DNA from: Dromaius novaehollandiae
Lineage: Eukaryota; Chordata; Aves; Casuariiformes; Dromaiidae
Assembly: GCF_036370855.1 (NCBI RefSeq)
Contig: NC_088105.1
Location: 11,165,619-11,229,618, forward strand
Direction: 5' to 3'
DNA length: 64,000 bases
The notes under the pieces were generated by a model. That model saw only the letters and a list, made by a program, of their open reading frames with translations. It ran no database searches and had not been told where the DNA came from. Made by a program: the position numbers and the translations under genes. The stretch's first letter is position 1. The number at the start of each line of letters is the position of its first letter. Positions 33,890 to 46,398 of this stretch are shown piece by piece.

Positions 33890-36800
33890 AGCCCATGCAC
33901 ACCACAGCCCCATTGCAAGCAGCAGCTCCCTGTGCCAGTGCCCCACGGACACCCCGGGGCCCTGCTGCTGCTGCTGGGGCTGCCTCCCTGCAGCAGCCCC
34001 TCTGCCTTCCCCTGCAGCTGGCCCTGCCGCGGGCTCCAGGCCATCGGGATCACCGTCCTCCTTCTGTCGCGCCGGCACCCTGCCTGCGGAGAGAGCAAGG
34101 CAAAGCCTCAGCTCTGCCTGTCCTAACCAGGGAGGATAACCCAGGGGGATAACACCCCTCCAGCACTGTCACAGGTTCAGCCACAGCAAGCAGCGCCAGG
34201 TACAGCCCCAAACCCGACTGCAAGGCTGAATGCCTCTGTGGCAGGAGATGTGCTTGGAAGAAAGCTCAGTTATGAACTGCTGATGCTGGTTGTCACATTT
34301 TAGTGCATGGCCAGAGATAGGGGTGTGCTGGGGCACTTCCGCCCCAAAGTTGTGCCTTTGCGAAGGAATCCCACCTGGAGATTAAGCTGGGCAAAACAAA
34401 CTGCCTGAAGGACCAGGCTGTGCAATGGTTGATGCAAAGACCTTGGACACACGAGCTTGTAGAGCTCATCTCCTCCCCTCGCTGCAGCCCCGGAGGGTGA
34501 GGACTGGCTCTCCAAGGCGCACCTCACAGGACACCCAGCAGACTCAGCCCCAGTCCTTCCTTTAGTGCCTGGATGCTTGTGGGTGATGGTTGGAAAAGCA
34601 AAGCCAGGTATGGACATCTCTGTTGGACAGTCTTGGAGAGCCTGTGCATCTTCTAGCCCTGCTGCACAGCCCTGCACAAATGCTGAGGGCCGTCCTGCCC
34701 TGGCAACGGCATGACTGGGCACTCCCACATGCTAAAGAGGACAGGAAGCCCCAGATAAGCTCTTGTGAACTAATGACAAACTCTAGCACATGGACTAAAA
34801 ATAAGGAAATAGCAGGCAAAAAATAAATTACTGGGGCCCAAGGCAGAAAGCCTGAGACGGGAGGATCCAGTGTGCTAAATCTGACTAAGCCCTAATTTGT
34901 GATCTGACCTTGGCTACTCTAATTGAACTCTTGGGCCCCTGCTCACCCAGCTGGAAGACTGAGTACAATAAAAAGCAGAGCATCAACCCTGAGTGCAGCC
35001 TTTCCCTCTGCAGATAAATTACCAGGGGACAAGGAAGTTGGCTGTGTTTGCAAAGGGCTTGGCTTTCAGCTCTCGCCAACACGCCAAGCTTGTCTGAACA
35101 GCAGCCGCTGCTGCTGCCCAGGGCAGATTGCACAGTCTCGCTCAGGTGGGCTTACACGGCTGGATGGTGGAGAGCTGGAGGGAGCAGAGCGCCGGCACTC
35201 ACTGTGTTTCTCCAAGAGCTCAGAGCAAGACGGGACCCTGTCACTCACTGTCTGTAGCGTGACCTGTCCCCCCTCCTCTTCCTGGCTGTAAATCACAGCA
35301 GCTCGCTCCTCCCCGTGTTTTAGTCCTGTACCCCCAAGCCTGGAGACAGCCAGCTCTAGGGTCCTGAAGGCAGGCAAAGCACTGGGACCAATACTGGGGT
35401 GCATTAACTGGCAGTGTGTTTTGTATGGAAGTCCTGCAGCCCCATGAGCTTTAGTGGAAGTTGCAAGGAAACTTTTGCATGTTGTGAGCTCAGAACAAGC
35501 AAGCCAGGTTGGTCATCCTGCTCACTTTGAAAAGCAGTGAGCTGAAATCATGAAGAGGGGGCAGAAGGCAAAGGCAGAGGAGAGAGAAAAGAAGGAAAAG
35601 AGAAGTGTAGTGCTTTTACTTCCCAGGAAGGCAGAGCAGAGGCTTGACATGTTAGTTAATGGCTGTTTTCCTTCACCCTTTAATTAGGGGAGCATCATGG
35701 CAGGAGGCTTAATATGGGGAGGATACAGTGGGCTTGCAAGTAAAGCCGAGAGCTGGAAAGTGGGAAACTGGAGCAATGGGTCTCCTGGTCCTTCCTCTGT
35801 CCTCTGTGTCTTTCCTGGGAGAGGACGAGCAAATCACTGCACATTCCTCGTCAGTCCTGTTGGGAAGGTTATGAGGAGCTGGTCCAAAGAGCTAGTCCAT
35901 AGGTATCCAGAGAGAGGGATCACAGTGTAAATGGTGTTATGCAAACACAACAGAGCAGGTATTAGTCAGCGGAGGGACACCCCGCCTTGCGCTCTTTCAA
36001 TATTTGCACTATGTCCTCAGTGCTAGGGTCACACAATCACTCTCTATCCATGTTCAGTTGTTACCTGTCCCAAAGGGAACTATATAAATCATTCAACAAG
36101 AACAAAATACAAGTTTTCTTAAAGCATTTTCCAGTCACTGGCACTCTCCATGCAAGAAATCTTTCACTCTGTGCTCCTGCACTTGTGCCATCCCTTTCCC
36201 TCTTGTGTTTTGGGGGATCGGGAGGCAGTATCTGAAAGCCTAGCCAATGCTTCCCAGGCTTTTGGGGATCTAGCTCTCTGTGTAGGTGCAAATACAGCCT
36301 TCTTCCCAACCAACTGCTTCTCCAGGTGACAGGAACTCAGGGAGGGCCAAATATTTAGCCGATGAAGTAAACCAGCTGGAGAACCAGTCTGACCTCACCA
36401 ATGGTAAAGAGCATAGCAAATGTCTATGATTGTCCTCCAGCGTAAAGATTTTACCTGTAGGTGACTTTGACATTTGGCACTTGTTACAGGTAGGTGCAAA
36501 GCTGTTGTCCCTAGGAAGGATTGCTCAAAGAACAATTAAAAATAGTCAAAGGAGGCCATTCCTTGCTATAGACTACATGAGCATGTTTGGTACAAGGTTA
36601 CACACAGCCATTTGTAAGCTGTGCTGCAAAAAAGAAGGCCAACTTCTTTTTATTAAGAGCTACTGCAAAATAATGATCCCAATCTACTTGGTTTTGGTTA
36701 CCTAAAGAGAAAAGCTTAGAAGAGAAAAATTCAAGGAGACAGAGTTATAACTGCGCCCTTCTCTTCTGCATTTTCCTCAAGGGGCTCAGCAGCAGGAGCA

Positions 36801-37153
36801 GAATTTCCTTTTGCTTCTGTTCCTGTCTGTTGCCTTTCTGCAGCTCCAGCAGGAGAAACAAGCTGTAAATGATTACACCATGCGCTTGCAAACACCAAGG
36901 AATGGCACGGATATGAGAAGCAGAAAAACATGCTCATTTTGTGTTTTTCTAAATGCCTGCCAGAGATGCATCTGCTCATCAGACAATGAAGCATAAGACT
37001 AGATATCTGGCTATTAGAGTTGATGAGAAGAATTTAAATGCTTTTTTGTCACATGCAGGAAGAGGGAGTGGGTATCTACCCTAACAGCCTTTCTGATTGT
37101 AAAATTAATGCTCACGTGCATTGACTGCTATGTAAAAGATACAAATGCATAGG

Positions 37154-37179
37154 TTTTTTTTTTTTTTTTTTTTTTTTTT
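37154..37179 (+). repeat. Poly-T run (26)
   Basis: Twenty-six T residues. Read on the minus strand it would be a poly-A tail, but I found no retroposed gene sequence abutting it and no flanking target duplication, so I list it as a homopolymer only. Confidence 0.9.
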
Positions 37180-39353
37180 AGAGAAGTGCTTGAACCTTGG
37201 GCCATTACATTCAGCTGCCCGCAATGGTACCAAAACCATGTGTCTGTCCCAACAAGCCTATATTATATGCCATTGCCAGCAACTTGCACATAAATCAAAT
37301 CCTCCCTGATTCTCTCTTTCTTATATACCCAGAGATCCCATATTCTCCCTGCTTTTAAGCCTGGAGATCTGGTGTCCTCCCAGACAGATCTCTGTCTTAA
37401 TGCTTTCTTGTTCCCCTGCTTGGCCACAGTGGACAAGATATTTATTTCCTTCCTCTTAACAATTTCCTTTGTGTTCGAAGACCGTTGCCCCTCTGTCTTC
37501 TCTTCTGCAGGCTCCCTTTGAGCTTTGCTCTCTTGCTGACAGTCTGTTATAGAAGTGAGAAGGAGGGAGAGCTATAGAGAAGGGCATGAACAGATGCAAT
37601 CTTTGTGGCGCCCTGGATGCATCTGGGGTCATGGGGAAATTGCTCAGGAAAGCTTCGTAAGACCATCAGCTCACCTTCCAAAAGACGTGCCAGAAAGGCT
37701 TTTGCCTCCTCTCTTCCCTCTCCTTCTGTCTCTTACCACCTTCACTTCAGAGAGTTAATACCAGCTTAAACCTATGTATTTGAAGCCAGGGAGGTAGAAG
37801 GAGGAGGAGGAGGGAGCAGCAACGCAATTACCAGGTTTATTTTCTGCAGGTTGTCCAGAGTGCAGTGTGTCTGCTGAAACAAAAATTGCCATTCATATAG
37901 CTCTGCTAATTTCATAAACCACTCTGGAGCCATGGATGAAGTATGGCCATTCCCAAGATATTGTCTTCATTTTGACAGATACTGCTGGTTTTGGCAGATG
38001 GCTGCCTCTGTCTGGGCTGGAAGTGTGCGCGACCCTTGCACGGGGCTCATGGCCCGCCTGGGCCAAACCAGCCCCTTACCCCTGCGGTGGCACAGGAATG
38101 CCCCGCTCTCAGCTGGGCTGTCTTGCTCGCAGCACTTTGGGATGTCTGCTCAGCTGGGACATTTATCTGCAGGAGCTTTCTGCTGATGGTAATTGGGATA
38201 TGCTGGAGGCTGGAAAGAAGGAGGCATTATAAGGGAGGCAGAAGAATGCGTAACTATGAGTCGAGCAGGATTTTTATGTCATGTATTTCAAATTGCATTA
38301 AAAATGCAATGTAAAAACATAACAGCATTTAATTAAGAGGATTTTAACATGGTCCCAAGCCTTGCTGTGCTCTGGTTTGGCCTGGGGGAGGCACAGACTT
38401 GGGAGCTTTAAGAAAAATATAAAGAGCAGTATAACATAATCCTGAGATTAGAGGCAACAATTAGCTGTGCAGGTATGTTTACATCTCCCTGTGCTCCAAG
38501 CCTGCAGGGCAGGCAGCGTCGGGCACATCCTGGGCTGCTTTTTGGATGTGTTTATCAGAGGCTGCAGTAGGTACCTCCCTGTAACAACAAGTTGCATCCA
38601 CCCTGGCTTGCAAAATAACCAGCTGCCTCACCGAGAAGCTGAGGGCCGCAGTGCTGTGCCCGCAGCCAGCTCAGCTTTGCAGGAGCCTCTGGTCAGCGGC
38701 AGGAGTGAGGTGTTTTCCTGGAAAAACATGGAGAGACCAAAGAGCATGGCTGGGCTCTTCCCAGGAGGTTTACAACACTGTAAATTGTGGCCATTCAGTC
38801 TTGGTTTGGAAAACCCTCTCTGAGAAGAGAATTGGAAATTCAGGGAGCTGCCAGGGCTTATTTGCCAAGGAGGGATCAGGATGCACCAAGCACTGCACAC
38901 TTCCCTGCCCCAGCTGTATTTCCCATTACTGAGTCCCAGCCCTGGCCTGACTTGAGATCCCAAACTTTCATGGCCGTCTCAAAAAACAGAGTACATGGAT
39001 TTAAAGATGACTCAGGCACACTCTTTATTTTATTTATAGGTAACAGCAGCAACCATTAAAAATAAATGGAACGCCAGGCAAAAACCATCTGTAGAGCCAA
39101 AGCACGGTGGGCCAGCAGGTATCTTCCTAACGCCTTGCCCGTGCAGCTCTTGGCACCTCCACGCCAGTGGTAGTCGTTCATCTCCAGGCAGCAGGGCTGG
39201 AAAATGCTACCAAAGCACAAGCGGGAGACATTGGGAAGACAGGCCCTCTGCATTTTGCCTAGGTATGCCAGGCTTTACCTCAAACAGGACAAACTGATGA
39301 GCTGCACAGGAGATCTGGGGCACTACTAACAGCACAGCCCTGAATGCGTATGA

Positions 39354-39394
39354 TCAGCACCTTGCACCCAAATGCACATGCTCAGCACCTTGCA
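39354..39394 (+). repeat. Short direct repeat, 28-bp period
   Basis: tcagcaccttgca occurs exactly at 39354-39366 and again at 39382-39394, with 'atg' just before or near each copy. A minimal tandem duplication. Confidence 0.8.
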
Positions 39395-41288
39395 TTAAAG
39401 CTAGCAGCCCATATTTGTCTCCTTAGTCTAACACGAGAGCTGAGGAACGTGGCTACCTGCTACGAGGTGGCCGGGGTCCATGTATCGCTTGCTGTTGGAG
39501 TTGTTTCAAGGGAGCTGTGGTCTTATGCTGAAAAAACAGGATCTCTTTGCCCTGGGCTGCTCAGCCTCTCTGCTCTCTAGTGTTGCTGTGTTTTTACAAG
39601 GGAACCTGCTATCTTTGAGCTGGATTTCGCTGCTGAGTCCCTGGCATTGCTCTGTGAGTCTTGTGCACTTGATGAGTTCGGCTGATGCTGGCCAGGTACC
39701 CACAGCACTGGCCTGGGGACACAGTGACAACCAACCGATGGGTGGCACCAAGCTGCCAAGGATGGTCCTGTTGAGGTTTCTCCCTGGCTGCCCTCTGGGC
39801 TGCAAGTGCTGTGAATAAATCAGACCTCGATGAGGTGTTTTGACTCCTCAGCCCTTGTTGGAAAAGCAAAATTCACGACCGCAGCAGCAAGGGAAGGGGC
39901 CATTTTTAACTCGGCACCACTGGCACACCAGCGGGGTCTCAGCAGCTTCAGCGGGTTTTGTCCTTCCCCTGTGGTCAGTGTCAGTAGCCCACTGAGGACC
40001 CCCTGAGAAAACTGCAGGGCTTCTCCCCTTGCCCTGCTCTGTCTCAGGGCTTCCTCGTGCTTGCGAGGTAATGTTGAGGTTGCATTAACACATTTGCTTC
40101 TTGTTTTTACACGGAGTATGGCTCACATTATAAATCTGCTCCTAGATTTCATCATCTTCCCCCAGCCACTCTGGCCCAAACAGGCTTGCCTTAGCTGAAG
40201 CCCTCAAATAGCTAATTCTGCTTTTCTCTAAAACACTTTAAAATTCAGGACATTTCCCAAATGCCGCCCCTTGCCAGACAGCCTGTGTCCAGAAGAGGGC
40301 AGGGTTAGATACCACGCAAGCCAGCACAGCACAAAAAAGACATTTCCTGAGAGTGGGGACCATGCGGTGCCATTATTTCTAGGCAAGGCTCAGTAGATGG
40401 ATTCTGCCTTTTCCACAGCCCTTCTTGCTTTGGGAGCTTAAAACCCAATTGTAGAGCCTTAAAGCAGCGTGTTTTGTTCCTTTTCTGGCCCATTCCAGCC
40501 CCAGGCTGATCCTCGAGACTGGGGGCACGAGCAGACACCTTGCTTGCACAGCATTCCTGGTGCCGTGCCATCGCAGCTGATTTTTCCAGAGCCAACGTCT
40601 ACCCAGCAGGGTGGAGAAAACACCTTGCGCTAATTGAATGATTGCCTGCAAGAACAGTCGCCCTTCCAGGAAAGCAGACAACTAAGTCTGCTCTCAAGCC
40701 ACCGAGCCTCGAGGGCTGCAGAGCCCAGGTTTTGTACATGCCCACTGTGATGGGCTTTGATCCCTTCGCAAGGACACTAGAGCAATATCAGCTGCTCTGG
40801 AGAGCAGCAGGGCCAGCTGCAGAGATGGCCTAACCCTGAGGGGTTGGTTTGTTGCACACCCCAGCACCTCTTCCTGGACAGCCCAAAGGTGAATGAGAAA
40901 GCACATGGGGAGGAAGGCAAGGAGATGAGGCAGATGATGGAGGGAGGGCTTTCCTTGGGTGGTCACACTCTATGCAGCACTGCTGCAGGGCTGGAGAAGC
41001 AGCCAGGTCGGAGAGCATCACTCAGCAGATGGACTGGCAGTGACTGCAGGAGAGAGAGAAGGGCACTTTCTTGGCAATCAGATCCTTTCTTTCTCAAGAA
41101 AAAATATCCTTTCCTTAGCCACCCCTGAGTCTCATCTGGCATTGCGCTGGCCATAACCTGTTAATTTTTCATCCATGGGACAGGAACAAGCTTGCTGGTG
41201 TTGTCACAAGAGGGGTGTTACTCAAAGACAGTGTCACCACGGTGGATGGCAGCGGGAGGCTTTGTGCACATGAGGTCACCTCCTTGCG

Positions 41289-41306
41289 CTGCTGCTGCTG
41301 CTGCTG
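41289..41306 (+). repeat. (CTG)6 triplet run
   Basis: Six uninterrupted CTG units. No coding frame is supported around it. Confidence 0.9.
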
Positions 41307-41775
41307 GCACCTACATGGCTCAGCACTGCCAGCAGCACGTGGCTCTCACACTTCTCCCTTAAGCCTCAGGGCTTGGTCGAGGTGAAGCAGCTTTGCCAGT
41401 GGTGATTCAAGTCCATTTGGAAAAGATGCTGGGGCCAGAATTTATAAGAACTTTGGTTTTCCCCCAAAAGCAAGGACAATGTGCAGCTAACCAGCCACTG
41501 AAGGTTGCAGTGTTTCTCCTTTTGCAACAGCACATCTTGCTTATTCTCTATTTCCACACACACCCCTCCCCCCCAAAAAGCAGAATAGGGGCTAGCGCGA
41601 GCCTGTGCATCTGCCAAGGGACAGCATAGCATGTCTTTGGCTCCCTGAAGGCCAGGGCAATGCTGCTCTTTGCAGATGTGGGGCAGCCAGGCAATATTTG
41701 CCTCAGTCATAGCTGCCCATTACATTATGCAAGGTATCAGCAGGAGCCAAGCTAAGGCAGTCAGGGAGCTTGGCC

Positions 41776-41807
41776 GGGGGGGGGGGGGGGGGGGGGCGTG
41801 GGGGGGG
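41776..41807 (+). repeat. Poly-G tract (G21 + cgt + G8)
   Basis: Twenty-one G residues, three bases, then eight more. Capable of quadruplex formation and a probable assembly weak point. Confidence 0.9.
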
Positions 41808-43137
41808 AAGGCAGTGCATGGCATGTGCCAGGTGTTTTTACACCCATAGGGCACCTTTTGCTCTTGGGACATCATCTATTGAAGGATCCAGGCCCAGGAA
41901 CCCAAGCAGGCTTAGGGATTACAGAGATGGTTCATGCTGTGTTTTTCAGACAGTGATGGTTTGTCTAATGAGGGAAAATTACCATTTCCTTGTAAGCAAA
42001 CAAAGCTCGACTTTATTGCCTTTAAAGTGCAGCTAGCCCAAACAGTGGCAAAAGTGCAAACACTGATAATGCCCAGAACATTTTGAGCTGTGCAAACAGG
42101 GAGGTGGAGGTGTGTGTTGAAACGATGGGCTGAGGGGGCTGCCCACAGGGGCCGGTGGGAGGAGAGCTGCGGTCACCCTGGAGCCATTGCTGCCGCGGGG
42201 CCAGCTTTGGACCCCCTGTGCTGGGGTGGTTGCGTGGGGCAGGCTCGGAGCAGTGCAGGAGCCGCATGGACAGCAAACATCCTACAGAGCCCAGCTGCAG
42301 GCACACAGATGTTGTTACGATGCTTTTAGCTCTGGCCTGAAGCTATGCCTTACGCCACACGCCAGTGCCACCAGAGTGAGGACAGCCGTGTGTCCCTGTG
42401 GATCCCTCCCCATCCAACCAACCTATTTGCTGTAAACTGCCCAAAAGAACCAGGCCACCAGCAGCTTAGGTGCAAGAGGGAGGCAACGCACTGCCCCTTC
42501 TTTGCTCATTCTTCTTCCTCTCCTGCCCCCACCTCCTTTCCCTTAGAAAACCCAGGGTGGGAAGAGCTGCCAAAGTGCTCACATCCGCTCCCCTGCTGTC
42601 GCAGGTGGCCACACCACACATCTCCATCTCACTGCTCTTTCAGCCCTCTGTGGCACTTTGGAGCCTTCTCTGGGTGCCGATTCATAGGTGGGTGCTGCAC
42701 ATCCCGGCCCTTCCCCAACCGGCCCCTTGCCCTGGCGTTGCAGACACTTGGCTGAGACACTGCATCCAAACATGTGGCCAAGGGCTTATTTCTTTACCAT
42801 GTTAAACGAGCCAACTCAATCAGTTGTTTTGCAAGCAGATATCACACACCGAAAAGCAAATGAAAGTCCTGCAAGTAGTTGAGGAAATCGGGGAACCAAA
42901 AAGCCCAGCTTGCTAACGGCTCTCTCGAGGAGATTATCCTGTCATCCAGTGCAGACACCTACTTTCATGAAGCTAGAAGGACCTGAGTATTGGTGAGGCA
43001 TTTATCCCTCTCCCAGGCCTAGCTGAAATAGCCAATTCAGCATGTTATTAATGGAAGGGACAAGCAAATAGAATGACAACACACTTACTTTTGTAAGGCT
43101 GAAGAATCCAGGTTAAAATAAAGTACATAAAATAACA

Positions 43138-43152
43138 AGAGAGAGAGAGAGA
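43138..43152 (+). repeat. (AG)7 microsatellite
   Basis: Seven AG units plus one A. Confidence 0.9.
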
Positions 43153-44639
43153 TAGACGTACTGGGGTCGTTCCAGTTGGTTTTGGATAAAATGATCTTCT
43201 TTTTTAAATCTAAACCTGGCTTTACTTATCCTCCTAATTCTACCAAGTTTCTTCTGAGTGAGGTTTTCTGAGATTTTCCCTCTTTGACTCAATTTTCTGG
43301 TAGGAGAGGACAGTGCAGGAGTTTCTGCAGAGCCCAGACTCCAGGAAGAGAGGTGATACACATGGGATGTGATGGCTGGGGAGGCTTTGGCTTTTCAATA
43401 TAACTGAAGTTGGAGGCCAAAGGCAACAAGGGATTGGAATAAAATGGGTCAGGCAAGTAAGCGAGGGCGTTTTCTCAGTGCGTCTTTGCTGGGTGATGCT
43501 CCTTGGCCTCGAGAGAGCTGCAGAGCTGGAGCACACCATGGGCTGCAGGTATATGGGGTGCCTGGCTGCAACATTCATGGAAGAAGCCCTGAGAAACACA
43601 TATATAATACCTGTAGTGCCCATATTTCTTCTGCAATTTGCTTCAGCTCAGCTGCCTTCCCGCAGCCAGCTGAGCCCTTCGAATAGTCGGATATCGCACA
43701 GGAAGCAAGGGGTGGGTGTTGTCGGCATTTCAAAGCAAGCTGTTATTCTGAGACAGGCTCTTTCTCCCCTGCTGCTCACCCCAAACATTTGCTTTCCTTC
43801 CAAAATCACAGCAAGCCTTGCGTGAGCTAGTGAGACTCATAAGCCCTGCTTTTTCTCAGTGAGCAAGGTTAGATCCCCAGACCCTGCCTCATGAAGGGAT
43901 CTTCTGCAATGATCAGCTGCATCTAGCCCCCAGGGCTCTGTAAGCTGTCAGGCCTAAAAATTCGCAACTCCCATGGGAGCAGGGAAAGCTGTTTGAGAGG
44001 CTTCAAAACTGCAGCAGTGTGAATGATTTCCTGATGCCTGCATTAAGTTATTCGGGCATCTGGCTACACAGGTATAAGACAGCTCATTCATAAAAATGCT
44101 CCTCGAAGGTATTTTTTGTGAGTTTTCCCATGGCTACATTTCTTCTCTGTGCTCCTGGAGTGTGGAGAAACAACCTCCTTCAAAGAAACTTGCTTGGGAG
44201 GGACAATGAGATTTCTTTTTCTTTTTTTTTCCACCGATATTGCGCTCACACACCCACAGTGCCTGTGAGTCTGTCCTTGGTTTGGATCCTGATACCACCT
44301 CGTCCATAGGGCTGATGGCATGCACCCTCCTCCAGGCAGACAGGACAGCCTGGTGTCCTGTAACAGGTGACATCCAGGCCCCTTCTCAGGGCAGATGGGA
44401 TGGTGAAAAGCCCTTGAGAGCAAGTCGCCTGGTCTCCCGAGTACTCTGAACCAGGGCCGGGCAAATCCATCACACGCTAAAGCATCGCCGCTGCCTGCCT
44501 GGCACTGCACAGCTGCTCCGCGGTGCTGCCAGGGACTGCAGGTTGCAACTGCCAACAAAGCAGAGCTGTTGTATTAAATCGCCTCCCCGTTAATAGCCCT
44601 TTCTGTGCACAGGGAACGTGATTCTTTATCATCCCATCC

Positions 44640-44805
44640 TGCTGCGAAAGCCGCTCGGCTCCAGGCTGGCCTGCCCGCTCCCGCCACGGTCGATATCCGA
44701 GCTGGACTCTGCGCGGGCGCCCTGGGAAGGTGCACGTACCACCGGGTCAGTGCGCCTCAGCCGAGGCAGCCTCAGCCGTCCGCAGGGTGCAAGCCCTTCG
44801 ACCAA
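44640..44805. promoter_or_regulatory. Short CpG-rich cluster
   Basis: About 20 CpGs in 165 bases (gctcgg, cgccacggtcgatatccgag, gcgcgggcgcc). Shorter than a typical island. Possible small promoter or enhancer, or a methylation-free patch. Confidence 0.4.
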
Positions 44806-45460
44806 CCTGGATGCTATTCCCTGATTGCTGCACAGGTGTCTCCCCCCACGGACCCCAGGGCTGAGGTGTAGGCACGGGAGCAACACAAACGACTGGCAGT
44901 TCAGGTACCTGGAGCAGCAGTGCCTAACATGGGCATCTCGACTCAGGGACTCGAGCAGTCCTGTTGTTTGGACACTGTCTGGGGATGTGAAATACCTATC
45001 CAAGCCGCTGTGCTCATTTGTTATTCAGTGCTAAGGAAGTCTGCACCATTCTCTTGTCACACTCTCCATCCTGGAGGATAATTGATGCTAACGTCATTTC
45101 ATTTTGGCCCAGCTGCCGGGCTCAAGAACAGATGTTTTATTGTTCAAACTGAGCATGAAAAAACCCCAAAGCAACAAAAAAAAACCCGACTAATTTTTGT
45201 TTGCAGTGAGGTTAGCCGCAGCTTCCCTTCCCCAGAAATGCGAGGAGATAGAAGAGCAGCCCAAGGGAAGACCCAGGCCTCCAGGAAAGGCAAGATTTAT
45301 ATATCTAGCTAAGTGAGCCTCTGACAGATGATGCAACCCCCCCCCCACCCCCGTCCCAGTTTCTGAGAGGAAGATGACTTCCAGCAGAGCGCTATTTCCC
45401 TGGACACTGAGCTGCTGCCTCCCTGCCTTCAGGTGTGATGCACAATTAATGGTCTTCACA

Positions 45461-45550
45461 ACTGCCCAAGCACAAAGATACATTTTGGTGTTTGCAAGGA
45501 GGAACGCAGCACTTGCCTAAGTGCAAAGATACATATCCTCCACAAGGAGC
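45461..45550 (+). repeat. Diverged 50-bp tandem duplication (two units)
   Basis: Unit 1 (45461-45510) and unit 2 (from 45511) share 'act.gcc.aag..caaagatacat' at the start and 'caaggag' near the end, at a period of 50 bases. Confidence 0.75.
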
Positions 45551-45727
45551 GGACAAAAATAGGTGCATCTTAAATGCAGTGACATGCCAGCAACACATGC
45601 ATCTTCTGTGCACGGGCAAGCAAAGAGGCTGTCCTCCTTCCCCACTTGTAGCAAGCAGCCTGCACATTTGATGCTTCTGCAAGAGAGCACTAAAGCTTGC
45701 AGCTGTAGGGCAGTGCCCAGCACCATG

Positions 45728-45741
45728 CACACACACACACA
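45728..45741 (+). repeat. (CA)7 microsatellite
   Basis: Seven CA units. Confidence 0.9.
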
Positions 45742-46386
45742 TTTCTTCAAGGGCATGGGAAGGAGGGAGCCCATCACTTGCTCTGCAGCAGGTACCTGAC
45801 GAACCCTGGAAGTCACAGGCTCACCGTGAGCCCAGATCCAGCTAATCATGGTACTGCCTGCTTAAACATCCCCATGAAGCTACCAACAGGAGAGCTGTGG
45901 AGAAGACTTCACTGGTTGCCAGAAAACAATCTTTTTTTTAACAGATCTCTAAAAATTGCAATGAAAACAAAACCCCAAAGAACAGACACATGAATGGTTG
46001 TTTAATATTTTCTGGGTGAAAAAAAACCTTTTTTTTCTCTAGCATTAATAAACCTATAAATAAGAATGTCACTTCTCCAACAGAGAAGAACTGGGAAACA
46101 CTGGTATCTCACATAAAAACTGAGGAGGAGCTCCTGGAAGGAAGATCATAGCTTTCTCCTGGCCTCATGTGCAGAGACAGTTTTGCTGTAGGTGAGGCCT
46201 GGCCCTAGATATAAAGGACTTTAGACTGCCCAGAGCAAATTACTCGAGTGATTTTTCCCTACATGGCCAAAGCAGAAGGCAAGGGCTGCCTGCGAGGCCC
46301 GCACAGGGCTCTTTCGACACCTCCCAGTGTGTGACACGTGCTGGTCATTCTTTCTGGCGGGGCAGTGTGTTTTCTCCCTGCTTCAC

Positions 46387-46398
46387 GGGGGGGGGGGG
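46387..46398 (+). repeat. Poly-G run (12)
   Basis: Twelve G residues. Confidence 0.9.

Larger units (their letters stand above)
33143..41288. other. Gene-free stretch, 33143-41288
   Basis: No supported gene. Contains C19 at 33871-33889, (CTG)5 at 33962-33976, T26 at 37154-37179, a GGAGGA run near 37797-37815 and a 13-bp direct repeat at 39354-39366/39382-39394. Confidence 0.55.
41808..45460. other. Gene-free stretch, 41808-45460
   Basis: No supported gene. Contains (AG)7 at 43138-43152, the CpG cluster at 44640-44805 and a 10-base C run at 45337-45346. Confidence 0.55.

Noticed and set aside
37154-37179. Poly-T run as the tail of a minus-strand processed pseudogene
   Set aside because: No recognisable coding or UTR sequence adjoins it, and no target-site duplication was found.
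42272-42295. 'gcaaacatcctacagag' resembles the start of miR-30 family arms
   Set aside because: Mismatches fall within the seed-side bases, and no complementary arm lies within 60 bases, so there is no hairpin.
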